Part shown: in pieces, positions 39,164 through 47,012 of the stretch
Position numbering within the stretch: the first letter of the stretch is position 1
Layout: the number at the start of each line of letters is the position of its first letter
Assembly (NCBI RefSeq): GCF_016907535.1
Contig: NZ_JAFBCF010000001.1
Span: 2,666,001-2,730,000 of the forward strand
Length of the DNA stretch: 64,000 nt
Reading direction: 5' to 3'
DNA from: Microlunatus panaciterrae
GTDB lineage: Bacteria > Actinomycetota > Actinomycetes > Propionibacteriales > Propionibacteriaceae
The notes under the pieces: model-generated
What the model was told of the DNA's origin: nothing
The model's database searches: none
What the model saw: only the letters and a program-made list of their open reading frames with translations
Translations under genes and position numbers: made by a program

Positions 39164-41482
39164 TCAGCCGATGACCAGCAGAGCCACCGGGTAGTGGTCC
39201 AACAGCTCCGCCACGGCCACCTGCCCGGCCGGATAGGCCCGAGCGGTCAAGACATCGGTCATCGCCTGCTCGAGATCGAGCGTGGTGCCATCCCAGCCGC
39301 CCTGCTCGGACAGCCGGATCGGCAGTCGGGTGGCCAGCGTGACCGCACCTCCGCGGTCGTAAGCCAACAGGTGGTCGGCGGCGGGCCCGGTCGCGTAGAG
39401 CGGGCGGTAGCTGCCGAACAGCTCCGGCCGGTCCCGACGCAGCCGCAGCGCCTGCCGGGTCACCCACAGCTTCGCTGCGCCGGAGCCGTCGACGTAGGGC
39501 GCCTGATCCCGCCCCAGGCCGGCGAGCAGCCGTCGGCGTGCGGCGAAGTCCACCGGCCGGCGGTTGTCCGGGTCGACCAGCGAGTCGTCCCACAGCTCGG
39601 TGCCCTGGTAGACGTCGGGCACGCCCGGCATGGTCAGCTGGACCAGCTTCTGCCCGAGCGCGTTGGCCCAGCCGGGCTGCTCGATCAGGCTGAGCAGCCG
39701 CTGCAGCTCGTCGCGGACCAGCTCGTCGTCGTACAGCCGGTCGACCAGAGCATGGGCGACCCCCTCGAGCGGTTCGTTCGGGCTGGTCCAGGTGGTGCCG
39801 TCCTTGGCCTCGCGGATCGCCTTCTCGACGTAGGCATGGATCCGGTCCCGGTCGACCAGCCCGGCGCCGACGATCGTCTGGCGGATCAGGTACTCGAAGG
39901 CCGGGTTGAGCTCGGCGAACGCCGGATGCTCGGCGGTGAACCGGGCGAAGTCGTCGCCCGAGCCGAGATGGGCCGCGACCGCCGCCCACTCAGGCCCGAT
40001 CTCGCTCAACACCGCGAGCCGCGCCCGGACATCCTCGCCACGCTTGGTGTCGTGCGTCGACAGCGAGGTCATCGACTCGGGCTGGTCGGCCAGCCGCACC
40101 TGCTGGGCGGCATGGAACTCGGCCAACGACAGCCCGAAGTGGTCCGGGTCGCCGCCCACCTCGTTCAGCGCCAGGAACCGGGAGTAGCGGTAGTAGGCGG
40201 TGTCCTCGACCCCCTTGGCCGTCACCGCACCGGTGAACTGCTGGAACCGGCGAGCCAGCTCGTCCTGAGGGTCGTGCAGCCGCGGTCCCAGAGCGTCGAT
40301 GGTGGCGATGCGCTCGGCCACCTCCGGCTCGGCGCGCTCGACGACCCGCTGACGGGCCGTAGCGACGGCGCGGTCGAGGTACTCGACGCCCTCCGGCAGA
40401 TAGGAGCGGTAGACCTCGAAGGCGGTGGCGATCTCGACCAGGGCGTCCTGGACATGTTCGAGCTCCGGCACCAGCGCCGCCATCCGTCGACCCTCGGCCA
40501 CCAGCAGCTCGCTGGCGGCGAGCCGCTTGCCCAGCGCGGCATGGTCAGCGAAGCTGCGCCGGTCGCGGGTCAGGCGCTGGTAGAGCCCGGTAAAGGTGAC
40601 CTCGGCAGCGGGGTCGATGAAGATCCCGTTGACCTCACGCATCGCGTCGTAGCCGGTGCTGCCCTGGACCGGCCAGTCGGGCAGCTTCTCGCCGGGTTCC
40701 AGGATCTTCTCGACGGTGATCCAGGCCTGCGGCGCCAACGCGCGGAGCCGGGTCAGATAGTCGGCCGGGTCGACCAGGCCGTCGGGGTGGTCGACCCGCA
40801 GCCCGAGGACACCCTGCTGGACCCACTCGCGTACCCGGACGTGGGTCGCCTCGAACACAGCCGGGTCCTCCATCCGTACGCCGGCCAGACTGGTGACGGT
40901 GAAGAAGCGGCGGTAGCTGAGCTCGCTGTCGCCGCGGGAATGGTGCACCAGCTGGTAGTGCTGGCGGTCGTGCACCGCGTCGGCGGTGTCGCCGGGCTCG
41001 ACGGTGCCCGGGGCGACGGGGAAGCGGTGCTCGAAGTACCGCAGCTCGTCTCCGACCAGCTCCAGCGCGGCGTCGTCGCCCAGTACGGGCAGCAGGATGC
41101 GTCGGCTCCAGTCGATGTCGAACCAGTCGGCGTACGCCGAGTCCCGGCCGTGCTTCAGCACGTCCCACCAGGCCGGGTTCTCGGCCGGGACGGCCACCCC
41201 GAGGTGGTTGGGGACGATGTCGACGACCACGTCGAGCCCTGCCGCGCGGGCGGCGGCGAGCAGCGACCGCCACCCTTCCTCGCCACCCCTGGCAGGGTCG
41301 ATGGTCAGTGGGTCGACCGTGTCATAGCCATGGTCCGAACCGGTCGTCGAGGTCAGCAACGGCGACAGGTAGACCGCCCCGACACCGAGCTCAGCCAGGT
41401 AGTCGACGATCTCCGCGGCCTGCTGCAGCGTGAACGAGGGCCGGATCTGAAGGCGGTAGGTCGATGCGGGATGCCGAGTCAC
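39164..41482 (-). CDS. treY: Malto-oligosyltrehalose synthase TreY
   Basis: A 772-residue GH13 enzyme that isomerises the reducing-end glucose of maltodextrins to an alpha,alpha-1,1-linked trehalosyl unit, the substrate of TreZ. It begins STYRLQIRPSFTLQQAAEI, the standard TreY N-terminus. The catalytic nucleophile is in GLRVDHPDGLVDP (near residue 230), the acid/base in WITVEKIL, and the third acid in STHDTKRGEDVRAR. GTG 41482 follows a TAGGGT -10 box by six bases, so the mRNA is probably leaderless. Confidence 0.93.
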   Translation of the reverse strand: MTRHPASTYRLQIRPSFTLQQAAEIVDYLAELGVGAVYLSPLLTSTTGSDHGYDTVDPLTIDPARGGEEGWRSLLAAARAAGLDVVVDIVPNHLGVAVPAENPAWWDVLKHGRDSAYADWFDIDWSRRILLPVLGDDAALELVGDELRYFEHRFPVAPGTVEPGDTADAVHDRQHYQLVHHSRGDSELSYRRFFTVTSLAGVRMEDPAVFEATHVRVREWVQQGVLGLRVDHPDGLVDPADYLTRLRALAPQAWITVEKILEPGEKLPDWPVQGSTGYDAMREVNGIFIDPAAEVTFTGLYQRLTRDRRSFADHAALGKRLAASELLVAEGRRMAALVPELEHVQDALVEIATAFEVYRSYLPEGVEYLDRAVATARQRVVERAEPEVAERIATIDALGPRLHDPQDELARRFQQFTGAVTAKGVEDTAYYRYSRFLALNEVGGDPDHFGLSLAEFHAAQQVRLADQPESMTSLSTHDTKRGEDVRARLAVLSEIGPEWAAVAAHLGSGDDFARFTAEHPAFAELNPAFEYLIRQTIVGAGLVDRDRIHAYVEKAIREAKDGTTWTSPNEPLEGVAHALVDRLYDDELVRDELQRLLSLIEQPGWANALGQKLVQLTMPGVPDVYQGTELWDDSLVDPDNRRPVDFAARRRLLAGLGRDQAPYVDGSGAAKLWVTRQALRLRRDRPELFGSYRPLYATGPAADHLLAYDRGGAVTLATRLPIRLSEQGGWDGTTLDLEQAMTDVLTARAYPAGQVAVAELLDHYPVALLVIG

Positions 41483-41488
41483 ACCGTG

Positions 41489-41494
41489 ACCCTA
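41489..41494 (-). promoter_or_regulatory. -10 box for leaderless treY
   Basis: TAGGGT on the minus strand is followed by six bases and then GTG 41482. The same hexamer precedes the gamma-glutamyltransferase gene. Confidence 0.55.
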
Positions 41495-41600
41495 TCTCCT
41501 GCCGAACCTGCACCCTGAGCCCAGCCGCTCGCCCCTGTGACTGCTCGCCCCTGCGCCCGCCCGCACTCTGAGCCCGTCTCGCGCCCGGGGCCTGTCTCGC

Positions 41601-41690
41601 GCCCTGAGCCTGCCCGTGCCCTGAGCCTGCCCGTGCCCTGAGCCTGCCCGTGCCCTGAGCCTCTCTCGCGCCCTGAGCCTGTCGAAGGGC
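41601..41690. repeat. Tandem repeat array of a 17-bp unit related to a dispersed palindrome
   Basis: GCCCTGAGCCTGCCCGT is repeated exactly three times (41601-41651) and then twice more in variant form. The last copy reads CCCTGAGCCTGTCGAAGGG, an imperfect palindrome. Looser copies of CTCGCGCCC/CTGAGCC start near 41560. It fills the space between btuD and treY, both on the minus strand. Confidence 0.75.
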
Positions 41691-41702
41691 CGAGGCGACC
41701 GG

Positions 41703-42509
41703 TCAGGGTCTCAGCTGGAACGTACGGCTGCCCGGGTCGAAGTGGGTGACGGCGGTTTCGAAGACCCGGCCGATCTCGCCATTGGCGATCAGCTCATCGG
41801 CGGTACCGCTGGACAGCCTCGAACCGTCGATCAGCCAGAGCGCGTCACCCATCCGCAGCGCCAGCTCCACCTCGTGGGTGGACAGCACGACGGTGATGCC
41901 GCGGTCGGCCGCGATCGCCTGGAGCAGGGCCATCAGGTCGACGCGCGCCCCGACGTCGAGGAAGGCACTCGGTTCGTCCAGCAACAGCAGCTCCGGCTGC
42001 TGGACCAGCGCGCGCGCCAGCAGGATGCGCTGGCGCTGCCCGTCCGACATCTCGGAGAACCGCCGGTCCGCCAGAGCCTCGGCGTGCAGCCGCTGCAGGG
42101 TGTCGTCGACCAGCCGGTGCTCCGCCGGGCTCAACCGGCTGGAGAAGCCATGGTGCGGATGCCGGCCCAGTTCGGCCACCTCGCGGCCGGTGAGCAGACC
42201 CACCTCGACCCGGTCGGTCAGGACGACGGCGCTGCGGCGGGCCCGCTCCCTGGCCGGCAGGCCGTCCAGCTCATCACCGGCGAGGGTGACGGACCCGGCC
42301 AGCAGCGGCTGCAGCCCCATCAGGGATCGCAACAGCGTGGACTTGCCGGCGCCGTTCGGGCCCAGCACCGCCGTCACCGTTCCGGGTTCGGCACGGGCGT
42401 TGATGTCGGCCACAACAACGGTGTCGACTCCCCGCAGCGGCCAGCGGCGGGGCGAGCGGTAGCCGACCACCACATCGGTGAGTCGCAGCCCCGGGTCGGG
42501 AGTGCCCAT
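41703..42509 (-). CDS. btuD: ABC transporter ATP-binding protein, probable B12 importer (BtuD-like)
   Basis: A 268-residue ATPase of the iron-siderophore/B12 import family. Walker A LGPNGAGKSTLL, signature MSDGQRQRILLARAL (SDGQ in place of SGGQ) and Walker B LLLLDEPSAFLD with VLSTHEVELA are present. ATG 42509 shares one base with the permease stop, indicating coupling; the frame continues upstream of it without relevant sequence. The role as vitamin B12 importer comes from the cobalamin riboswitch in front of the operon; cobinamide is also possible. Confidence 0.82.
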   Translation of the reverse strand: MGTPDPGLRLTDVVVGYRSPRRWPLRGVDTVVVADINARAEPGTVTAVLGPNGAGKSTLLRSLMGLQPLLAGSVTLAGDELDGLPARERARRSAVVLTDRVEVGLLTGREVAELGRHPHHGFSSRLSPAEHRLVDDTLQRLHAEALADRRFSEMSDGQRQRILLARALVQQPELLLLDEPSAFLDVGARVDLMALLQAIAADRGITVVLSTHEVELALRMGDALWLIDGSRLSSGTADELIANGEIGRVFETAVTHFDPGSRTFQLRP

Positions 42510-43540
42510 CAGACCGCCCCCGCCGCGAGCCGCCGTGACCGCAGCAGCACCACCATCACGACCGGCGCCCCGAGCAGTGCGGTGACCACGTTCAGCGGAA
42601 GCACCGCATCGGTGCCGGGCAGCTGGGCGACCACCGAGCACAGCACCGACACGGTGATCCCCATCAGCACCGTCGCCGGCAGCAGCACCCGATGGTCCGA
42701 GGTGCCGATGCCCAGCCTGGCCAGGTGCGGGACGGCGATACCGAGGAAAGCGATCGGGCCGCAGTAGGCGGTCACGCTGCCGGCGATCAACGCCGTCGCC
42801 GTGACCGCCACCACCCGGACCAGCGACACGTTGACTCCCATCGTCTGGGCGTAGCGCTCACCCAGCAGCAGGGCGTTCAGTGAGCGGCTCAGCAGCAGGG
42901 CCGTGACGACACCGATCACCACAACCGGGCTGAGCACCAGCAGGTCGGTGCGGGTGACTCCGCCGTACGACCCCAGGCCCCAGAGCACGAAGCGCTGCAG
43001 CCGGGCCGGGTCGGCGAACGCCAGGAACAGCGACACGACCGCACCGATGGTCGAGGACAGCATCACGCCGAGGATCAACAAGGTGACCACCGAACGTACC
43101 CAGCGACCCAGCAGCAGGATCAGCAGCAGGACCGCCAACGATCCGACCGCGGCAGCGGCGACCACACTCAGCCGTCCGGCGCCGACAGCCGAGACGAAGG
43201 TGGTGGTCGCGGTGCCGGTGCCGAGGGTGACGACAGCGACGCCCAGGCTGGCGCCGGAGGACACCCCGAGGATGTACGGGTCGGCCAGCGGGTTGGCGAA
43301 CATCGTCTGCATCAACAGCCCGGCGACGGCGAGGCCGGCCCCGGCGAGTGCGGCCGTCGCCACCCGGGGCAGCCGGATCTGGTCCAGCAGGACGGTCCAG
43401 CCGGGCTGGCCGGCATCCCCGGAGCTCAGGTAGGACCACAGTGCGTGCACCGGGATGGTCACCGATCCGGTCGAGATCGCCACCACCACGGCGACGACCG
43501 CCAGCGCGCCGAGCGCCACCAGCACCACGGTCGACCTCAT
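42509..43540 (-). CDS. btuC: FecCD-family ABC permease, probable B12 importer (BtuC-like)
   Basis: A 343-residue membrane protein with about nine or ten helices of the FecCD/BtuCD class. RLPRVATAALAGAGLAVAGL, ANPLADPYILGVSSGASLG and the cytoplasmic coupling region GERYAQTMGVN are diagnostic, as is IAFLGIAVPHLARLGIGTSDHR. ATG 43540 is preferred because GGGG lies shortly upstream; GTG 43552 is in frame. A 72-bp palindromic repeat separates it from the binding-protein gene. Confidence 0.84.
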   Translation of the reverse strand: MRSTVVLVALGALAVVAVVVAISTGSVTIPVHALWSYLSSGDAGQPGWTVLLDQIRLPRVATAALAGAGLAVAGLLMQTMFANPLADPYILGVSSGASLGVAVVTLGTGTATTTFVSAVGAGRLSVVAAAAVGSLAVLLLILLLGRWVRSVVTLLILGVMLSSTIGAVVSLFLAFADPARLQRFVLWGLGSYGGVTRTDLLVLSPVVVIGVVTALLLSRSLNALLLGERYAQTMGVNVSLVRVVAVTATALIAGSVTAYCGPIAFLGIAVPHLARLGIGTSDHRVLLPATVLMGITVSVLCSVVAQLPGTDAVLPLNVVTALLGAPVVMVVLLRSRRLAAGAV

Positions 43541-43556
43541 CGGCGGCCCCACCGGG

Positions 43557-43628
43557 CCAGGGAAACTGTCACTGGACGCGGCAAATTTGCCGCGTCCAGT
43601 GACAGTTTCCCAAGTCGACTTGGGAAAC
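43557..43628 (-). repeat. Dispersed 72-bp palindromic repeat, copy 2, with a perfect 52-bp palindrome
   Basis: On the minus strand this matches copy 1 (32565-32636) at 58 of 72 positions with no gaps. Bases 43560-43611 form a perfect palindrome with 26-bp arms and no loop, centred on CAAATTTG. The core CCCAAGTCGACTTGGG (43609-43624) is itself a perfect 16-bp palindrome. The element lies between btuF and btuC, so the mRNA hairpin could shield the btuF transcript end or reduce permease expression. Confidence 0.85.
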
Positions 43629-43682
43629 CGACACCGACACCGGAACGGACACGGACACCGACACCGGCCCGGGGGAGCGCGG

Positions 43683-44915
43683 TCACCGCAGCTGCCGGTA
43701 GAAGGTGAAGGTGTGGTCGGGCATCAGGTCGGGATGCAGGATGGCGATCAGGTCGGTGATGGTGAGGTCCGGGCGCAGCACGCCCAGCTCGTAGAAGTTG
43801 TTGCCGCCGGACGCGTTCACCTGCAGGCTGGGGGCCCACACCTGACCGGACTTGAAGGCGGCGAACTCGGCGAACCGCGGCTCCTCGGCCAGCGCCTCCT
43901 TCTTGGTGGTCCAGTTGCTTGAGGTGAGCCAGACCGGGGCCGTCCGGGACTTGGCGAAGACCGTCTCCAGATCGGTCTGGATGCTGCCGGTCGAGGTGTC
44001 GTCGGCATAGGGCCAGCTGCCCCTGGCGTCGGTCAGCATCCGCCCCATGAAGCTGCCGCCGGCGGGTACCGACCAGACGCCCTGGTAGGGCTGGCTCACC
44101 ACCGCCTCGGTGGGTTTCGCGTCCTTGGCCAGCGCGACAGCCGCGTCGTAGTCGTGAGTGATCCTGCCGAACACCTCGGTGGCCTTGTCCTCGGTACCGG
44201 TGAGGGCGGCGAAGTACTTGATCCACTCGGCCCGACCGAGCGGGTCGTTCTCGAGGAACTCGGCATCGGCCAGGACCGGGATCTTCGCGTCCCGCACCGT
44301 CGCGTACGCCGGATCCTCGACCCCGCCGGTGACCAGCACGTCGGGCTTGGCCGCCACGATCTTCTCGGCGTCGGTCGTGCCGGCCGGCGCGAACTCGGTG
44401 ACCCCTGCCTCCGCCACCCGCTGCTGGGCGGCCTTGGAGGAGATGAACGCCTTGGACGAGACCCCGGTCAGGACGCCGAGCTTGCCGAGCGCCTCCAGTG
44501 AGGGGATGTGCGTGGTGGACGCCGAGAACAGGCTCTTCACCGGGGTGGTCAGGACAGTGGCCTTGGCGAGCTCCCCGGTCAATGCCGGGGCCTTCGCCCC
44601 GCACCGCACCAGGACGTAGCTCTCCGGCTTGCCGCCGACGACCGGCTGCTTGACGGTCAGCACCTGGTACGAGCGGTGGTAGCTCAGGGTGAAGTTCCGG
44701 GCGTACTGCAGTCTCTGCTTGGTGGGGTAGTAGTCGGTCTCGGCGTCGAAGTGGGTGATGCAGCCGTCGGCTCCGACGGCGGCCGGAGTCGGCCCACCGG
44801 CCGGTCCGGTACCGGTGCCGGTTCCGCAGCCGGCCAGCAGCAGCGCTGCCGAGGCGGCCAACGTGCCGATCAGCGTGGTCAACGAGGGTGACCTGTGGGT
44901 GGTGGTGTGGTTCAT
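43683..44915 (-). CDS. btuF: Periplasmic-type B12-binding lipoprotein (BtuF-like)
   Basis: A 410-residue substrate-binding lipoprotein of the iron-siderophore/B12 class. ATG 44915 follows GGGAG. The signal peptide ends in the lipobox LLLAGC (Cys30). The body has the two-lobed arrangement of this class: ATVLTTPVKSLFSASTTHIP, LGVLTGVS, EKIVAAKPDVLVTGG and, near the end, NNFYELGVLRPDLTITDL. It captures the corrinoid outside the cell. Expression should be shut off by adenosylcobalamin through the riboswitch upstream. Confidence 0.85.
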   Translation of the reverse strand: MNHTTTHRSPSLTTLIGTLAASAALLLAGCGTGTGTGPAGGPTPAAVGADGCITHFDAETDYYPTKQRLQYARNFTLSYHRSYQVLTVKQPVVGGKPESYVLVRCGAKAPALTGELAKATVLTTPVKSLFSASTTHIPSLEALGKLGVLTGVSSKAFISSKAAQQRVAEAGVTEFAPAGTTDAEKIVAAKPDVLVTGGVEDPAYATVRDAKIPVLADAEFLENDPLGRAEWIKYFAALTGTEDKATEVFGRITHDYDAAVALAKDAKPTEAVVSQPYQGVWSVPAGGSFMGRMLTDARGSWPYADDTSTGSIQTDLETVFAKSRTAPVWLTSSNWTTKKEALAEEPRFAEFAAFKSGQVWAPSLQVNASGGNNFYELGVLRPDLTITDLIAILHPDLMPDHTFTFYRQLR

Positions 44916-45069
44916 GTGTGCTCCCGGGCGCGGGCGCGCCCTGGTCGGGGCGCCTGGTCCGTCGACCGCGCGGTCAGGGCACCTGCTTCCAGCTGCCTGG
45001 GGCCTCACACGAGCACTCCTCGCAGAGTGCACCGGGTGGTCGTCCCTCGCGACCCCAGACGCACAGGTC
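44916..45069 (-). promoter_or_regulatory. Expression platform between riboswitch and btuF
   Basis: About 150 nt of leader. Near its end GCGCCC/GGGCGC and GGGCGC/GCGCCC pairings can be drawn next to the GGGAG ribosome-binding site of btuF, so ligand control may act by hiding that site rather than by termination. No T-run is seen. Confidence 0.4.
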
Positions 45070-45262
45070 GGCGACCCGTGCGCCAACGGCAGGTCTTCGG
45101 ACTCGTGGGCGGGGCCTTTCGGCCGGACCTACCGGCTGTCGCTTCCCAGGCCCACCCGTGTCGTCGACACGAGGACGCCCAGTGCTCTATGACAGCTGTC
45201 GTTCCCACTCACCGCTGCGGGGCAGCACCGGATTCACACCGGTTTCCCTTTCCGCTGGCCGG
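45070..45262 (-). promoter_or_regulatory. Cobalamin riboswitch
   Basis: The minus strand shows the conserved parts of the B12 aptamer in order: GGGAAACCGGTGTGAATCC, then GGTGCTGCCCCGC, and about 110 nt later the B12-box-type AGTCCGAAGACCTGCC. The element lies between the gamma-glutamyltransferase stop and btuF. This class binds adenosylcobalamin and lowers expression of downstream corrinoid transport genes. The boundaries are approximate. Confidence 0.9.
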
Positions 45263-45263
45263 A

Positions 45264-46658
45264 TCAGCCTATCGCAGGAATCACCACTCCACTGCGTCGC
45301 GGATCGGCCCCACCGCCCTCGACGCCGATGGCCGAGACGCCGCCGAAGTAGGGGTCGAGCCGTTCGGACACGAGCACCTCGTCACCCGCCAGCCGCAGTG
45401 CGTCGACGACCGCGTCGGAGAAGCCGGGTTCGAGCCGTACGGCCGCCGGCAGCGCATTCAACCGCGGCGCGTTGATGGCCTGCTGCGGGGCCGCGCCGGC
45501 CAGCACCCGCAGCACGCACTGCACCAACGCCGGCCGGATCCGTGACCCGCCGGCCGCTCCGGCCACGAGGATCAGGTTCCGGTCACCGTCGAGGGCGACC
45601 AGCGGCGACATCATCGAACCCATCCGGCTGCCCGGGTGCAACGCCTCCCGGATCAGCTCCCCCTCGCCCAGCATGGAGTTCAGGTGCACGCCGAAGCCGG
45701 GGACCCAGATGCCGGCGCCGAGGCCGAGGCTGGTGGTGACGGCGCAGGCGTTCCCGTCCTTGTCGACGGCCACCAGGTTGGTGGTCTCCGCCCGCCGAGC
45801 CGGGCCGCGCAGCGCCGCAGCCAGGGCGAGCGCCGCCGCCGGATCGTGCAGCGGGTCGGCCCTGACCCCGACCGCCGCCCGGGCCAGGGTGCCGAGGACG
45901 TCGTCGAGGTCGTCGCCGCGCGCCAGCACCGTACGGCCACGGATGTCCACCCCGGCCGGCTCGGACTCCCGCACCCGGTAGGCGGCCAGATCGGCCATCG
46001 ACAGCGCTCCGCCGTCGGCGACAGCAGCGACCGCCGCCGCGGCGAAGGCTCCGGTGTAGAACCCGGCAGGGTCGTCGGCCAGCAGCGCATAGGCCGCGGG
46101 ATGGTCCGGATGGTGCAGCAGGTCACCGGCCTGCAGGTTGGTGCCGTCCGGGCGCCGGTAGACCCGGGCGCCGTCGCCGGCGTGCATGGCCGACGTGATG
46201 TGCGGCAGGAGCGCCGCATGCTCGTACGGCAGCGGCGTGCCGTGCGCCGCCTGGTGTCCCGGCTCGACCACGTCGGCCCAGTCGAGGCGGCCCCAGCGCC
46301 GCCAGAGGTGATGGGCCCCGGCCGGGTTGCCCGGGACGGCGACGGTAGCGGCGCCGATGTCGTAGGGGATCGGCTGACCGCCCAGCGAGACCTCGATCGG
46401 CGTGCCCGGCCCGGCGGTCCGACCGTCCAGGCCCGGTACGGCGACGAAGAAGTCGACGCAGTGCACCCGCCTGGTGGCAGCCTCGTAGTAGACGGCGAAA
46501 CCGCCGCCGCCGAGGCCGGTGAAGATCGTCTCGGCGGCGCAGCTGACCAGCATCATCGCCACCGCGGCGTCGGCCGCGGAACCACCCCGCCACAGGATGT
46601 CCGCACCGGCCTGGGCCGTCGAGGGATGGGCTGCAGCCACTCCAGGTCCGACCTTCAC
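45264..46658 (-). CDS. Gamma-glutamyltransferase-family protein (Ntn hydrolase)
   Basis: A 464-residue member of the gamma-glutamyltranspeptidase family, which cuts itself before a Thr that then acts as nucleophile. The predicted site is Thr292 in AETTNLVAVDKDGNACAVTT. GLGGGGFAVYYE, NSMLGEGE and MSPLVALDGDR also fit. It is shorter than classical enzymes (usually over 530 residues) and I see no signal peptide, so a cytoplasmic role or an acylase activity is possible. GTG 46658 follows a TAGGGT -10 box by seven bases; upstream in-frame sequence is not credible. Confidence 0.82.
   Translation of the reverse strand: MKVGPGVAAAHPSTAQAGADILWRGGSAADAAVAMMLVSCAAETIFTGLGGGGFAVYYEAATRRVHCVDFFVAVPGLDGRTAGPGTPIEVSLGGQPIPYDIGAATVAVPGNPAGAHHLWRRWGRLDWADVVEPGHQAAHGTPLPYEHAALLPHITSAMHAGDGARVYRRPDGTNLQAGDLLHHPDHPAAYALLADDPAGFYTGAFAAAAVAAVADGGALSMADLAAYRVRESEPAGVDIRGRTVLARGDDLDDVLGTLARAAVGVRADPLHDPAAALALAAALRGPARRAETTNLVAVDKDGNACAVTTSLGLGAGIWVPGFGVHLNSMLGEGELIREALHPGSRMGSMMSPLVALDGDRNLILVAGAAGGSRIRPALVQCVLRVLAGAAPQQAINAPRLNALPAAVRLEPGFSDAVVDALRLAGDEVLVSERLDPYFGGVSAIGVEGGGADPRRSGVVIPAIG
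45266..45271 (-). promoter_or_regulatory. Putative -10 box of the riboswitch-btu operon, inside the upstream stop region
   Basis: TAGGCT on the minus strand overlaps the last codons and stop of the gamma-glutamyltransferase (ATA GGC TGA). A start about seven bases later would fall just before the aptamer. The -35 region is not convincing, so read-through from the upstream gene is an alternative. Confidence 0.4.
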
Positions 46659-46665
46659 GCGCCCA

Positions 46666-46671
46666 ACCCTA
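46666..46671 (-). promoter_or_regulatory. -10 box for leaderless gamma-glutamyltransferase gene
   Basis: TAGGGT on the minus strand is followed by seven bases and then GTG 46658. Confidence 0.55.
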
Positions 46672-47012
46672 TGCAGTTCACGTTCCGTGCAACAGCAGCG
46701 CGGCAGCCCAGGCCTCCGGGCGCTTGATCTGCACTGCGGGCGCCGGGACTTTCGTCCCGACTGTGAACCGTTTACCGGCCAAGCCCTAGCCCTGCCGCGA
46801 CCGTTCGTGCAAGATGAGGTGACGACGAGGCGTGGGAGGACACCGACATCGTCCTGCTGCCGTCGGTGCAGCACGCGCGCCGATGATCAGCAGAAGGCCG
46901 CTGCCGGAGATGATCACCACCTCGTCCTTTCCTGGTCCGCACGGCCCCCGAACGCTGCTCACCGGGCCCGTGGCCGGGAACCGAACAGCTCGAGACAGCA
47001 GTGGGAGGTTGG
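46672..47012. other. Divergent intergenic region upstream of narK
   Basis: The space between the gamma-glutamyltransferase and narK must hold the nar promoter. I see a hairpin with perfect 6-bp arms (46744-46759, CGGGAC/GTCCCG) but no clear -35/-10 pair and no good FNR-type TTGAT...ATCAA site. Short open frames in it (for example one ending DIVLLPSVQHARR) have no recognisable function. Confidence 0.4.

Noticed and set aside
38951-41518. 855-codon open frame antisense to treY and the SDR
   Set aside because: Shadow frame; treY catalytic motifs on the other strand are clear.
41601-41690. CRISPR array
   Set aside because: Units are contiguous 17-mers without spacers, so this is a plain tandem repeat.
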